A stretch of 23,670 nucleotides of DNA from Pseudomonadota bacterium (GCA_023430845.1 JAEYYJ010000225.1:1-23670); one strand, 5' to 3'; positions 7,994 to 15,633 are shown, counted from the first letter of the stretch. A program made the numbers and translations. Notes: a model not told the origin generated them from the letters alone.

Positions 7994-9166
7994 TCAATAC
8001 GAACGCGGCAGCCCGAGATTCTGCGCGGCGATGAAATTCAAGATCATCTCCTCCGAAATCGGGGCAAATCGGAAGAGGCGCGCATCCCGCCACAGGCGTT
8101 CGACGTGCATCTCCTTCGCGAATCCCATGCCGCCCATGGTCTGCATGGCCTGCTCGATACCAGCAGAGGCCGCCTGCGAAGCGATGAGCTTGCCGACGTT
8201 GGCCTCGGTACCGTACGGCTTTCCCGCATCGAAGAGGGCCGCCGCCTTGAGGTTCATGAGTCGCGCGCATTGCACTTCGGCCCAGTTCTGCGCCAGCGGA
8301 AACTGCAGCCCCTGGTAGCTCCCTATGGGCTTGCCCGCGAACACACGCCGCTCCTTCGCATAGTCGACGGCGAGGCGAAGCGCGAGATCGGCCGCGCCGA
8401 CGAGGCCGGCCGTCGTGACTATGCGCTCGGTGTTGAGCACGTCGAGCAGCTCGTACCAGCCGCCGTCGAGCGTTCCGATCAGCTCGCTGCCGTCGATCTC
8501 GACATCGTCGAAGAAGACATTGCACGCCGAGAGCGTATTGGTGCCGACCTTCTCGATCGGCGCATACGTGAGCCCGCTGCGCGCGACGTCAATCATGAAC
8601 ATCGTCAGGCCGTGCGTGCGCCTCGGCGAGTCCTCGACCTTCGTAGTGCGCGCGACGACGAGCATCTTCTGCGCGGATTCCACTCCCGTGATCCATATCT
8701 TGCGGCCCGACAGGCGCCAGCCATTCCCCGATCGCGTCGCGTACGTCTTGATCTCCAGGCTGTTCGACCCGGCGTCCGGTTCGGTGAGCGCCATGCAGCA
8801 GTTGATCTCGCCCGAGATAATCTTCGGCAGCAGCGCGCGGCGCATGGCCTCGCTGCCAAAGCGGGAGATGGAGACGCCCCCGAAGATCGGGTTGATCATG
8901 AAAAGCTGGCCGACCGTCGCCCCACCGCCCGACGCCGCAAGCTGCTCGATGATCAGCGCCATCTCGACCATGCCGAGACCGCTGCCCCCATGCTCTTCGG
9001 GGAGCGCGACACCGCAGAGCCCCGCCTCGCACACCGCATGCCAGAAATCCTGCGGAAAGGCCTTCCGGCTGTCGTGATCGCGCCAGTAATCGAGTCCGAA
9101 GCGGTCGCCGATCTTGCGCGCGCTCTCCGAGATCATCTTCTGTTCGTCGGTCAGATCGAAGTCCAT
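7994..9166 (-). CDS. acyl-CoA dehydrogenase family protein (catalytic Glu at the IVD-type position)
   Basis: FAD-dependent enzyme of 390 residues, the usual family length, that should introduce a 2,3-double bond in an acyl-CoA and pass electrons to ETF. N-terminal helical domain (MDFDLTDEQ), middle beta domain with CMALTEPDAGSN (124-134) and WITGVESAQ (158-166) for FAD contact, and C-terminal helical domain with GGMGFAKEMHVERLWRDARL (345-364). Where MCAD-type enzymes have the catalytic Glu in YEGTS, this protein reads FAPIS, with Ala368 in place of Glu. Glu247 in NTERI aligns with the alternative base position of isovaleryl-CoA and long-chain dehydrogenases and probably replaces it. ATG start with a weak ribosome site. 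It sits between the E2-like gene and the CoA ligase, consistent with dehydrogenation of the ligase or oxoacid dehydrogenase product. Confidence 0.88.
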   Translation of the reverse strand: MDFDLTDEQKMISESARKIGDRFGLDYWRDHDSRKAFPQDFWHAVCEAGLCGVALPEEHGGSGLGMVEMALIIEQLAASGGGATVGQLFMINPIFGGVSISRFGSEAMRRALLPKIISGEINCCMALTEPDAGSNSLEIKTYATRSGNGWRLSGRKIWITGVESAQKMLVVARTTKVEDSPRRTHGLTMFMIDVARSGLTYAPIEKVGTNTLSACNVFFDDVEIDGSELIGTLDGGWYELLDVLNTERIVTTAGLVGAADLALRLAVDYAKERRVFAGKPIGSYQGLQFPLAQNWAEVQCARLMNLKAAALFDAGKPYGTEANVGKLIASQAASAGIEQAMQTMGGMGFAKEMHVERLWRDARLFRFAPISEEMILNFIAAQNLGLPRSY

Positions 9167-9183
9167 GATGCGTTCCGTTCGGC

Positions 9184-10245
9184 TCAGACAGCCAGTAGAT
9201 GAAGGGGTTCTTCCAGCAGTGCCGCCATGCGGTCCAGAAGCTGCGCCGCGAAATCATGATCCACGATCGCGCCGTCGTAGACGAGCGCCAGCGTCATCTG
9301 ATGCGTCGCATCTCCGTCGCGCACTTCGCAGACGCCACCGACGCCGAGTGCCATACGCCAGCCCTGCGGCACGGCAGGCACGAGCAGACGCGCCCGCCCG
9401 TCGACGATGAAGATCGCGATGTCTCCACTGCCGTCGGCTGCCTCCAGATGGGCAAGACGCGCGGCGATTGTCGAAAGCGTGTCCCGCGCCGCCCCCGTCA
9501 GCGTGCCGATACCGCCGTTCAACGCGAAGCCCAGGCTGACACCGTCCGTGCTGCTGCTATCGAGCGCCTTGATGCAGGCAAGGGCGATGTACGCCCGGCG
9601 CTCAAAATGATGATTTTGCGCACGCGCGAGCCGGACATCGAGCGCGCGGAGTGCCCCGACATCGACATCGACGGTCGCGAACGAAAGCCCGGCTGGATGT
9701 ACCACCGCCGCAAACGCCGCGCGTTGCATGGCCGTCGTCGCGGATGCGGCGCCATCCGTCGCAGGCCGCGCCTGCAACGCGCGCAAGACATCCGCCGCCT
9801 TGATGCGTCCGCGCGGGCCGGAACCGTCCACATTGTCGAGGGCGAGCGATGCCTCGCGCGCCAGTCGGCGCGCATAGGGCGTCGCGATAATGCGGCCCGA
9901 ATCTGCGGCAGTGACTCGCGTCATGATATCCGCCGCATACGCGCGTTCCGGCGTCGGCACCTCGGCCTGCGTTGATGCCTTCGTTGGCCGGCTCGACGCC
10001 GCGTCCAGTTGCCAGCGCGCGATCGGCGTGCCGACAGGCACGACCTCGCCTTCCGCGGAATGCTGCGCGATCAGCTCGCCCGCCGCGGGCGCCTCGATCT
10101 CGTTCGCGATCTTGTCCGTCTCGACGATGACGATGACGTCGCCGGCCGCGAACTTCTGTCCGGGCGCCGCGACCCACCGCGCGACTGTCCCCTCGGTCAT
10201 CGTGAGACCGAGCTTCGGCATCAGCAGGTCGGCGCCTTCGCTCAT
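9184..10245 (-). CDS. lipoyl E2-like protein of a 2-oxoacid dehydrogenase complex, catalytic His missing
   Basis: 353 residues resembling dihydrolipoamide acyltransferase, shorter than usual E2 proteins. The N-terminal lipoyl domain (about 5-78) has the lipoylation motif ETDKIANE with Lys45. A peripheral-subunit-binding domain (about 118-155, IIATPYARRLARE ... GPRGRIKAADVL) should dock E1 or E3. The C-terminal acyltransferase-like domain starts near 185 and is trimmed. Its ending reads YDGAIVDHDFAAQLL (323-337), where catalytic E2 has DHRVVDGAxAAxFL. The catalytic His is therefore Gly325 and the Gly is His330. Acyl transfer may be lost, as in E3-binding protein, or done differently. ATG start three bases after the hydratase stop. 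Together with E1-alpha and E1-beta it should form the complex; no E3 gene is present here. Confidence 0.85.
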   Translation of the reverse strand: MSEGADLLMPKLGLTMTEGTVARWVAAPGQKFAAGDVIVIVETDKIANEIEAPAAGELIAQHSAEGEVVPVGTPIARWQLDAASSRPTKASTQAEVPTPERAYAADIMTRVTAADSGRIIATPYARRLAREASLALDNVDGSGPRGRIKAADVLRALQARPATDGAASATTAMQRAAFAAVVHPAGLSFATVDVDVGALRALDVRLARAQNHHFERRAYIALACIKALDSSSTDGVSLGFALNGGIGTLTGAARDTLSTIAARLAHLEAADGSGDIAIFIVDGRARLLVPAVPQGWRMALGVGGVCEVRDGDATHQMTLALVYDGAIVDHDFAAQLLDRMAALLEEPLHLLAV

Positions 10246-10248
10246 GGT

Positions 10249-11034
10249 TCAACGGCCAGTGAATTTGGGCGCGCGCTTTTCGAGGAACGCGCTGCATCCT
10301 TCCTTCGAATCCTCGGTGTCGAGCACCAGCCCGATCATGGCTTGCTCGTGCGCGAGCGCCGCCGAAAGCGGCATCTCCCCCCCGCTGTTGAGCGTGCGCT
10401 TCAGAAGCTTCAGCACCAGCGGCGACTTCGAGACCATCCGCGCCGCCATCTCGCGCGCTGCCGTCATCACCTCCGCCTTGGGCACGACCTTGTTGGCGAG
10501 GCCGATCGCAACGGCCTCCTGCGCAGAGATCTGCTCGCCGGTGAACATGATCTCCTTGGCGCGGCAGAGCGGCACCTGCCGGATGATGCGCTGCGTACCG
10601 CCCGCGCCGGGGAAGAGGCCGAGCGTGATCTCCGGAAGCCCGAGCCGCGCACTCTCCGCGAGAATGCGGATATCGGTCGCGAGAACCAGCTCCGTGCCGC
10701 CGCCGAGCGCGAAGCCGTTCACCGCCGCGATCGTCGGCTTGTCGGTGAGCTCGATCCTGCGGAACACGCGATGTACGATTTCGGCAAATTCCTCGTAGTG
10801 ACGAAGGCCGTCGCGCGACTTAAGATCCGCGATATCGCCACCCGCGACGAACGCGCGATCGCCCGCCCCCGTAACGATGATGACCTGCACCGCCGGGTCG
10901 GCCTCGACCTCGGCCCATGCCGCTTCGAGTGCCAGCAGCGTCGGGATGTCGAGTGCGTTGAGCACCTTCGGCCGATTGATGGTGACGACGGCAATGCCGT
11001 CCGCGATCTCGGTCAGGATGACGTCGGTGGTCAT
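10249..11034 (-). CDS. enoyl-CoA hydratase/isomerase family protein
   Basis: Crotonase-fold enzyme of 261 residues, the normal length. Such enzymes add water across a 2-enoyl-CoA double bond. The oxyanion-hole sequence AFVAGGDI (61-68) and the second loop NGFALGGGTEL (106-116) are intact. Both catalytic acids are in place: Glu115 in GGGTEL and Glu135 in LGLPEITLGLFPGAGGTQR, the pattern of true hydratases. ATG start with AAGGAG upstream. It lies between the E1-beta and E2-like genes, so it is co-transcribed with the oxoacid dehydrogenase and the acyl-CoA dehydrogenase, giving consecutive beta-oxidation-type steps. Which enoyl-CoA it acts on is not known. Confidence 0.9.
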   Translation of the reverse strand: MTTDVILTEIADGIAVVTINRPKVLNALDIPTLLALEAAWAEVEADPAVQVIIVTGAGDRAFVAGGDIADLKSRDGLRHYEEFAEIVHRVFRRIELTDKPTIAAVNGFALGGGTELVLATDIRILAESARLGLPEITLGLFPGAGGTQRIIRQVPLCRAKEIMFTGEQISAQEAVAIGLANKVVPKAEVMTAAREMAARMVSKSPLVLKLLKRTLNSGGEMPLSAALAHEQAMIGLVLDTEDSKEGCSAFLEKRAPKFTGR

Positions 11035-11050
11035 GGGCGCTCCTTATTTC

Positions 11051-12025
11051 TCAGGCGAGCGTACGGCGCACGGCGTCGATGATCCGCGCGGCTTGCGGAC
11101 GATAGTGCGCCTCGAGCTCCTTCGCGAACGGCACCGGCATGAACGGCGCGCCGACGCGGACGATCGGGCCATCCAGCTCGTCAAATCCGACGTCGGCCAT
11201 GCGTGCCGCGATCTCGGCACCGACGCCGAACGCCTCGACGGCTTCGTGGACGATGACGAGCCGGTGCGTGCGCGCAAGCGAGGCGAGAACGGCCGTCTCG
11301 TCCCAGGGCTGGAGCGAGCGAAGGTCGATCACCTCGGCCTCGACTCCCTCCTTCGCTAAGTCTCCCGAGGCGGCGAGCGCCATGTCCCGCATCGCCCCGT
11401 AAGTGACGATCGTGACATCGCGCCCCGTGCGCGCAGTGTCCGCCTTGCCGATCGCGGCTGTGGGCAGCGGCTCGGGCAGCTCGCCCTTCATGGCATAGAG
11501 GCTCTTGTTCTCGACGAGGATCACCGGATTGGGATCGGCGATCGCCGCCCGTGTCAGCGCATAGGCATGGGCGACCGTCGCCGGGCACACCACCTTCAGT
11601 CCGGGCACGTGCGCGAGCCACGCTTCGAGGCATTGCGAGTGCTGCGGCCCCGCATTGATGCCGCCACCATGCGGCAGCCGCACGACCATCGGCAGCGCAT
11701 ACTGTCCGCCGAACATGAAACGCGCTTTCGCCGCCTGATTGACGAGCGCGTCCATGGCCAGCGTCACGAAATCCATGAACATGATCTCGACGACCGGCTT
11801 CAGCCCACTCATCGCCGCCCCGACCGCCGCGCCGACGATCGCCGCCTCCGAGATCGGCGTGTCGCGCACCCGCTCGGCGCCGAAGCGATCGAGCAGGCCG
11901 CGCGTGACGCCGAAAGGCCCGCCCGGCGCCGCCACATCCTCGCCGAAGACGACGACCGTTTCGTCACCCGCCATGGCATCGGCAAGCGCGCGGTTGATGG
12001 CCTGGCCGAAGCGGATCTCGCTCAT
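11051..12025 (-). CDS. 2-oxoacid dehydrogenase E1 component, beta subunit
   Basis: 324 residues of the transketolase-like pyrimidine-binding plus C-terminal transketolase domain pair, the standard E1-beta length (AcoB/PdhB/BkdA2 type). The N-terminus has VVVFGEDVAAPGG with the conserved Glu (Glu29) that activates the thiamine diphosphate. Other family blocks are DTPISEAAIVGAAVGAAMSG and VVRLPHGGGINAGPQHSQ near residue 120, and a C-terminal region with VIDLRSLQPWD. The ATG overlaps the E1-alpha stop (ATGA), so the two subunits are made in a coupled way. The oxoacid may be pyruvate, acetoin or a branched oxoacid; acyl-CoA enzymes in the same operon favour a branched or unusual acid, by inference only. 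Confidence 0.92.
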   Translation of the reverse strand: MSEIRFGQAINRALADAMAGDETVVVFGEDVAAPGGPFGVTRGLLDRFGAERVRDTPISEAAIVGAAVGAAMSGLKPVVEIMFMDFVTLAMDALVNQAAKARFMFGGQYALPMVVRLPHGGGINAGPQHSQCLEAWLAHVPGLKVVCPATVAHAYALTRAAIADPNPVILVENKSLYAMKGELPEPLPTAAIGKADTARTGRDVTIVTYGAMRDMALAASGDLAKEGVEAEVIDLRSLQPWDETAVLASLARTHRLVIVHEAVEAFGVGAEIAARMADVGFDELDGPIVRVGAPFMPVPFAKELEAHYRPQAARIIDAVRRTLA

Positions 12026-12993
12026 GGCGCCGCTCCCGCCTCGGCGTACACATCGCGCAACGCCGCGCCGAACTCGGGCGCCGTTCCCGATCTCGCCCGC
12101 GCGACCGCGGCGTCTACGCGAGCGACGGCCTCGCGCGCCGCACTCTCGATGTCGGATGCCGGCACGCCCTCCGCCGCCAGCCGGCGCTCGAGCCGTCCGA
12201 TCGGATCGTCGTCGCTGCGCGCGGCATCGGCTGAATCGCGATACTTCTGCGGGTCACCTTCGAAGTGACCGCGCACGCGCGTCGTGCGGCATTCGAGGAA
12301 CCGCGGCCCACCCCCGTCGCGGATCGCGGCGACCAGCGCGCGCGCCGCCTCGTGCACGGCGACGACGTCGTTGCCGTCGACGGAGCGCGCGATGATCTTG
12401 TGGCTCTCGGCGAGCGCCGTCGGCGTTGCTGCAAGCTGGCGGGATGTCGGGGAGAATTCGGACCAACCGTTGTTCTCGCACACGAACAGCACCGGCAGGC
12501 GCCAGATGGCCGCGAGATTGAAGCTCTCGTGCATAACGCCCTCGGCGAGCGCGCCATCGCCGAAGAAGACGGCTGCCACCGCACCGCTCTTCTTCACCTG
12601 ATGCGCCAGCGCACTCCCGACCGCGATCGGCAGTCCCGCCCCGACAATGCCGTTCGCACCGAGCATTCCGACAGACGCATCCGCGACGTGCATCGAGCCG
12701 CCGCGGCCTTTGCACATGCCTTCTGCCCTGCCCATGATTTCGAGGAAAAAACGATCGAGGTCGAGGCCCTTCGCCAGCGCATGTCCATGACCGCGATGGT
12801 TCGAGGCGAGCGTATCGGCAGGTTCGAGTGCGGCACAGACTCCTGCCGCCACGCCCTCCTGCCCGACCGACAGATGAATGAATCCCGGCACTTCGCCGTC
12901 CGCGAAAAGCTGGGCGAGACGCAGCTCCGCCTCCCGGACGAGGCGCATGGTCCGCAGGAGGTCCAAGGATGAAGCGCTGTCCGCCGCCGTCAA
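12022..12993 (-). CDS. 2-oxoacid dehydrogenase E1 component, alpha subunit (AcoA/PdhA-like)
   Basis: Thiamine-diphosphate-binding subunit, 323 residues from the chosen start. I choose TTG 12993: GGGAGG lies eight bases upstream and a sigma70-type promoter lies about 30 bases further up. The frame is open to 13380, but that stretch reads back into the divergent TetR gene and is not family-like. ATG at M16 is an alternative without a ribosome site. Landmarks are HLSVGQEGVAAG (40-51), SNHRGHGHALAKG (64-76), GRGGSMHV (96-103) and the ThDP/Mg motif GDGALAEG ... CENNGW (145-152 and 172-177). Length matches AcoA-type E1-alpha. First gene of the operon, so its promoter should control all six genes, perhaps under the divergent TetR-family regulator. 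Confidence 0.9.
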   Translation of the reverse strand: MTAADSASSLDLLRTMRLVREAELRLAQLFADGEVPGFIHLSVGQEGVAAGVCAALEPADTLASNHRGHGHALAKGLDLDRFFLEIMGRAEGMCKGRGGSMHVADASVGMLGANGIVGAGLPIAVGSALAHQVKKSGAVAAVFFGDGALAEGVMHESFNLAAIWRLPVLFVCENNGWSEFSPTSRQLAATPTALAESHKIIARSVDGNDVVAVHEAARALVAAIRDGGGPRFLECRTTRVRGHFEGDPQKYRDSADAARSDDDPIGRLERRLAAEGVPASDIESAAREAVARVDAAVARARSGTAPEFGAALRDVYAEAGAAP

Positions 12994-13029
12994 CCGCCGA
13001 CCCTCCCGCTTTCGCACGAAAACCGCGCT

Positions 13030-13059
13030 ATTGTCGGCATCGGCCGTCGGCGCTGTCAA
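13030..13059 (-). promoter_or_regulatory. sigma70-type promoter of the E1-alpha operon
   Basis: On the minus strand TTGACA (13059-13054) is followed after 18 bases by GACAAT (13035-13030). The -35 is perfect and the -10 matches four of six bases. The implied transcript start near 13023 leaves about 30 bases before the TTG start of E1-alpha, with room for its GGGAGG. This fit supports the chosen start codon. It lies between two divergent genes, where the TetR-family protein could act. Confidence 0.55.
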
Positions 13060-13101
13060 GGAAAATGAACAATGAGCCACGATTCGTATTCTGTTGCGAC
13101 C

Positions 13102-13117
13102 AGCGCGCCGCCGCGCT
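13102..13117. repeat. inverted repeat upstream of the TetR-family gene
   Basis: AGCGCG (13102-13107) and CGCGCT (13112-13117) form a perfect repeat around CCGC, 11 bases before the regulator ATG at 13129. It could be an autoregulatory operator or an mRNA hairpin, but short GC-only symmetry arises easily in this genome. No stronger TetR-like palindrome was found between 12994 and 13128. Confidence 0.3.
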
Positions 13118-13128
13118 ATCGCTAGGGC

Positions 13129-14244
13129 ATGACAAGGTCGGCGATGCTCGAGAAGAAATCCGCGGAGACGTCCGAGGTGGCCGTCGAAACGCCCCCCGGC
13201 CGGCGGCGGCGGGCCGATCGCGCCATCGAGACGCGCCGGAAGCTGATCGATGCCGCGGCGAAAGTCGTCGGCGCCGAAGGCTACGCCAATGCCTCGGTCG
13301 CCAAGATCACCGCTCTCGCCGAGATCGCCCAGGGCACCTTCTACAATTACTTCGCCTCGCAGCAGGATCTCTTCGACCACCTGCTGCCCGAGCTCGGCAC
13401 CGAGCTTCTAGACTTCATTCGCCAGCGCATAGCCGGCGAGAGCGGTAGCTTCGAGCGCGAGGAGACGGGCTTTCGCGCCTTCTTCGACTTCCTCGCCGAG
13501 CGCCCCGAATTCTACCGCATTCTGAACGAGGCCGAGACGTTCGCGCCGAAGGCCTATCACGACCACATGCGCAACATGGCCGATGGCTACATGCGCGCCC
13601 TCTCGCGCAGTCACGCCAAGGGCGAGCTGCCCGGCTTCGAGGAGCGCGAGCTCGAGGTGATCATCTACAGCCTGCTCGCGGCACGCAACTACCTCAGCTA
13701 CCGCTACATCTATCGCGACGGACGCGCGCGCCGCCTGCCCACCTGGGTCGATCGCGCGTACATGAAGCTCCTGACTGGCGGCATGAAGCACGGTGGCACG
13801 AACGGGCGCACGCGCCGACCGCGCCGTCACGCACAACCCGCCGACAGCACCGTACTGAGCGACGCCGCCAATTTCCGAACGGCCGCCGCAAGTCCTGGCG
13901 AAACCCGCATCGAGCTCGAACCGACCGGAGCCTGCCTCGACGCTTCGGGCACCGTGCGGCGCGGCATTCTCCTGAAGCTCGTCGAGGCTGCCGCGAGTGC
14001 CGCCGCCGCCGATCTCGGCGCAGCGCCGTCGCGCCTTCTGAGCCTGTCCACAGCCTTTCCGCAGGTCGTCGACGACACCGATGGCCTCGTGGCCGTGGCG
14101 CGAGCGCAGTCCGGCGGCGACGCCGTTCACGTCAGCATCGCGGTCCACCGGCAGAGCAACGAGGCCGATCCGATCGCCACGGCCCAGGCCATCTATGCGA
14201 TGGGCGCAGCCTCACGAAAGAAGGACGGCGAACATGAATCATGA
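13129..14244 (+). CDS. TetR-family regulator fused to a C-terminal hotdog (PaaI-thioesterase-like) domain
   Basis: 371 residues, much longer than the usual 190-230 of TetR proteins. Residues 35-85 form the TetR DNA-binding domain (RRKLIDAAAKVVGAEGYANA, then KITALAEIAQGTFYNYFASQ). Residues 90-220 form the helical ligand domain. After a basic, Arg-rich linker (224-236) comes a second unit, about 245-360, that follows the hotdog pattern of PaaI-type acyl-CoA thioesterases: TVRRGILLKLVEAAASAAA (275-293) in place of the usual HGG...LxD block, then LSLSTAFPQ and AVARAQSGGDAVHVSIAV. Glu286 sits where the acidic residue is expected; the HGG triplet is absent, so it may bind rather than hydrolyse acyl-CoA. 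ATG at 13129 or 13144 (the latter has AAGG upstream). Divergent from the acyl-CoA operon, so an acyl-CoA-sensing repressor is inferred. Confidence 0.8.
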   Translation: MTRSAMLEKKSAETSEVAVETPPGRRRRADRAIETRRKLIDAAAKVVGAEGYANASVAKITALAEIAQGTFYNYFASQQDLFDHLLPELGTELLDFIRQRIAGESGSFEREETGFRAFFDFLAERPEFYRILNEAETFAPKAYHDHMRNMADGYMRALSRSHAKGELPGFEERELEVIIYSLLAARNYLSYRYIYRDGRARRLPTWVDRAYMKLLTGGMKHGGTNGRTRRPRRHAQPADSTVLSDAANFRTAAASPGETRIELEPTGACLDASGTVRRGILLKLVEAAASAAAADLGAAPSRLLSLSTAFPQVVDDTDGLVAVARAQSGGDAVHVSIAVHRQSNEADPIATAQAIYAMGAASRKKDGEHES

Positions 14245-14273
14245 GTCGTAGATCACCTTGACGATGCTCGATC

Positions 14274-14292
14274 GCCTGAAGCACACTCAGGC
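14274..14292. repeat. inverted repeat between the TetR-hotdog gene and the ABC importer operon
   Basis: GCCTGA (14274-14279) and TCAGGC (14287-14292) pair around AGCACAC. It could be a weak terminator for the regulator gene or an operator for the importer genes. There is no T-run after it. The rest of the 106-base gap has a TTGACG at 14258 but no fitting -10, so I cannot place the importer promoter; read-through from the regulator gene is possible. Confidence 0.3.
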
Positions 14293-14350
14293 CAACAACA
14301 AGACTGGCCCGTCAGGTCACACAGGTTGAAATCACTCAGGAGGAAAACCC

Positions 14351-15610
14351 ATGGCTCGCAAGCGCGTCGATATCGATCGCCGCACAGTAATCAAGGGCGT
14401 CGCAGCCGGTGCCGCAGCGACGATTTTCGCGCCCAACATCGTCGCGGCGCAGAACAAGGTCATCCGCATCGGCATGCCGACGATCCTCTCGGGTCGCGTC
14501 GCACAGCTCGGCACGTCGTCGCGCAATGCCGTCCAGATGGAAGTCGAGAAGATCAACGCGGCTGGCGGTCTTGCTGGCCGTCAGATCGAGATGGTCATTC
14601 GCGACTCGAAGGGGCAACCGCAGGAAGCAGCGCGCGTCGCCCGCGAACTCGTGAACAGCGATGGCTGCGAGATCCTGCTCGACGGGGAAGCGTCATCCGG
14701 GTCGTTCGCTGTGCAAGAAGTCGCTAAGGATCTCGGTGTGCTCGTGATGCACACAAACTCCGAGGCATCCTCGCTGACAGCCGATCCCAAGATCCGCATT
14801 CCGCTCGCCTTCCGCTCGTGCCGTCAGGGTATTCATGATGCCGTGGTGAGTGGTGCCTACGCCGCCGAAATCGCCAAGGCAAAAAAGATCAATCGCTGGG
14901 CTACGTGTTCGCCCGACTATGCGTACGGTCGCGACAACACGCAGCTCTTCATCGAGTATCTGAAGCACTTCTACCCTCAGGCAGAAGTTACCACCGAAGC
15001 CTGGCCGAAGCTGTTCCAGCCTGACTATACCGAAGTCATCACCCGCGTCCTGCAGAGCAAGCCGCAAGCACTCTACTCTGCACTTTGGGGTGGAGATCTC
15101 ACGTCGTGGGTCGATCAGGCGAGCATCTACGCCCTCTTCTCACAGATGGAAGTCTTCGCGATCAACATGGCGGACTATACCGTCCTGACGGCCGTGAAGA
15201 ACCTGCCTAAGGGCATTCACTCCGCTACGCGCTACATCAAGACCTATCCGAACACTAAGCAAAATGCTGCTTGGGGTGACGAGTATCGCGCACGTTTCAA
15301 GGAGTATCCCACCAACTGGTCGTGGGAGAACTGGGTCGGCATACACTTCATCGCGGAAGGCGCAAAGAAAGCGAATTCAGCCGACGGCAAGAAGATCGCC
15401 GAAGCGATGCGCGGGCTGAAGATCGATTGCCCGTTCGGCACCGACGGCACGGTCACCATGCGCGCCGACGATCAGACTGTGATCGGCTACGCGATCGGCT
15501 GGGGAACTACGATTTCGGATGAGCCCTACGTCCCGCAGGTGACCGGCGCGAACTGGGATACGATCTTGAAGCTCGAGGCAGAGTGGAAGAAGCGCAATAA
15601 CTACACCTGA
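14351..15610 (+). CDS. branched-chain amino-acid-type ABC transporter substrate-binding protein (Tat-exported)
   Basis: Periplasmic binding protein of the HAAT family (Peripla_BP_6 fold), 419 residues. ATG 14351 has AGGAGG six to seven bases upstream. The N-terminus looks like a twin-arginine signal (DRRTVIKG, residues 9-16, a hydrophobic stretch, then APNIVAAQ, with likely cleavage near 33). The mature protein opens with VIRIGMPTILSGRVAQLG and ASSGSFAVQEVAKDLG near residue 115, typical of LivJ/UrtA-like ligand cleft segments. Proteins of this group bind amino acids, urea, short amides or aromatic and aliphatic carboxylates, so the ligand is open. Downstream enzymes include a CoA ligase, which favours a carboxylate. 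It is the first gene of the operon. By eye its codon use is less GC-biased than the preceding regulator. Confidence 0.92.
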   Translation: MARKRVDIDRRTVIKGVAAGAAATIFAPNIVAAQNKVIRIGMPTILSGRVAQLGTSSRNAVQMEVEKINAAGGLAGRQIEMVIRDSKGQPQEAARVARELVNSDGCEILLDGEASSGSFAVQEVAKDLGVLVMHTNSEASSLTADPKIRIPLAFRSCRQGIHDAVVSGAYAAEIAKAKKINRWATCSPDYAYGRDNTQLFIEYLKHFYPQAEVTTEAWPKLFQPDYTEVITRVLQSKPQALYSALWGGDLTSWVDQASIYALFSQMEVFAINMADYTVLTAVKNLPKGIHSATRYIKTYPNTKQNAAWGDEYRARFKEYPTNWSWENWVGIHFIAEGAKKANSADGKKIAEAMRGLKIDCPFGTDGTVTMRADDQTVIGYAIGWGTTISDEPYVPQVTGANWDTILKLEAEWKKRNNYT

Positions 15611-15633
15611 TTTGCGCTCGATCGGAGTTACCA

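Noticed and set aside
7754..9202. 482-codon plus-strand open frame
   Set aside because: Long only because GC-rich coding DNA lacks stops on the other strand; it covers the acyl-CoA dehydrogenase and part of the ligase, and its composition is not protein-like.
12994..13380. N-terminal extension of E1-alpha to 13380
   Set aside because: Reads through the promoter and into the divergent TetR gene, with non-family residues; TTG at 12993 is better supported.
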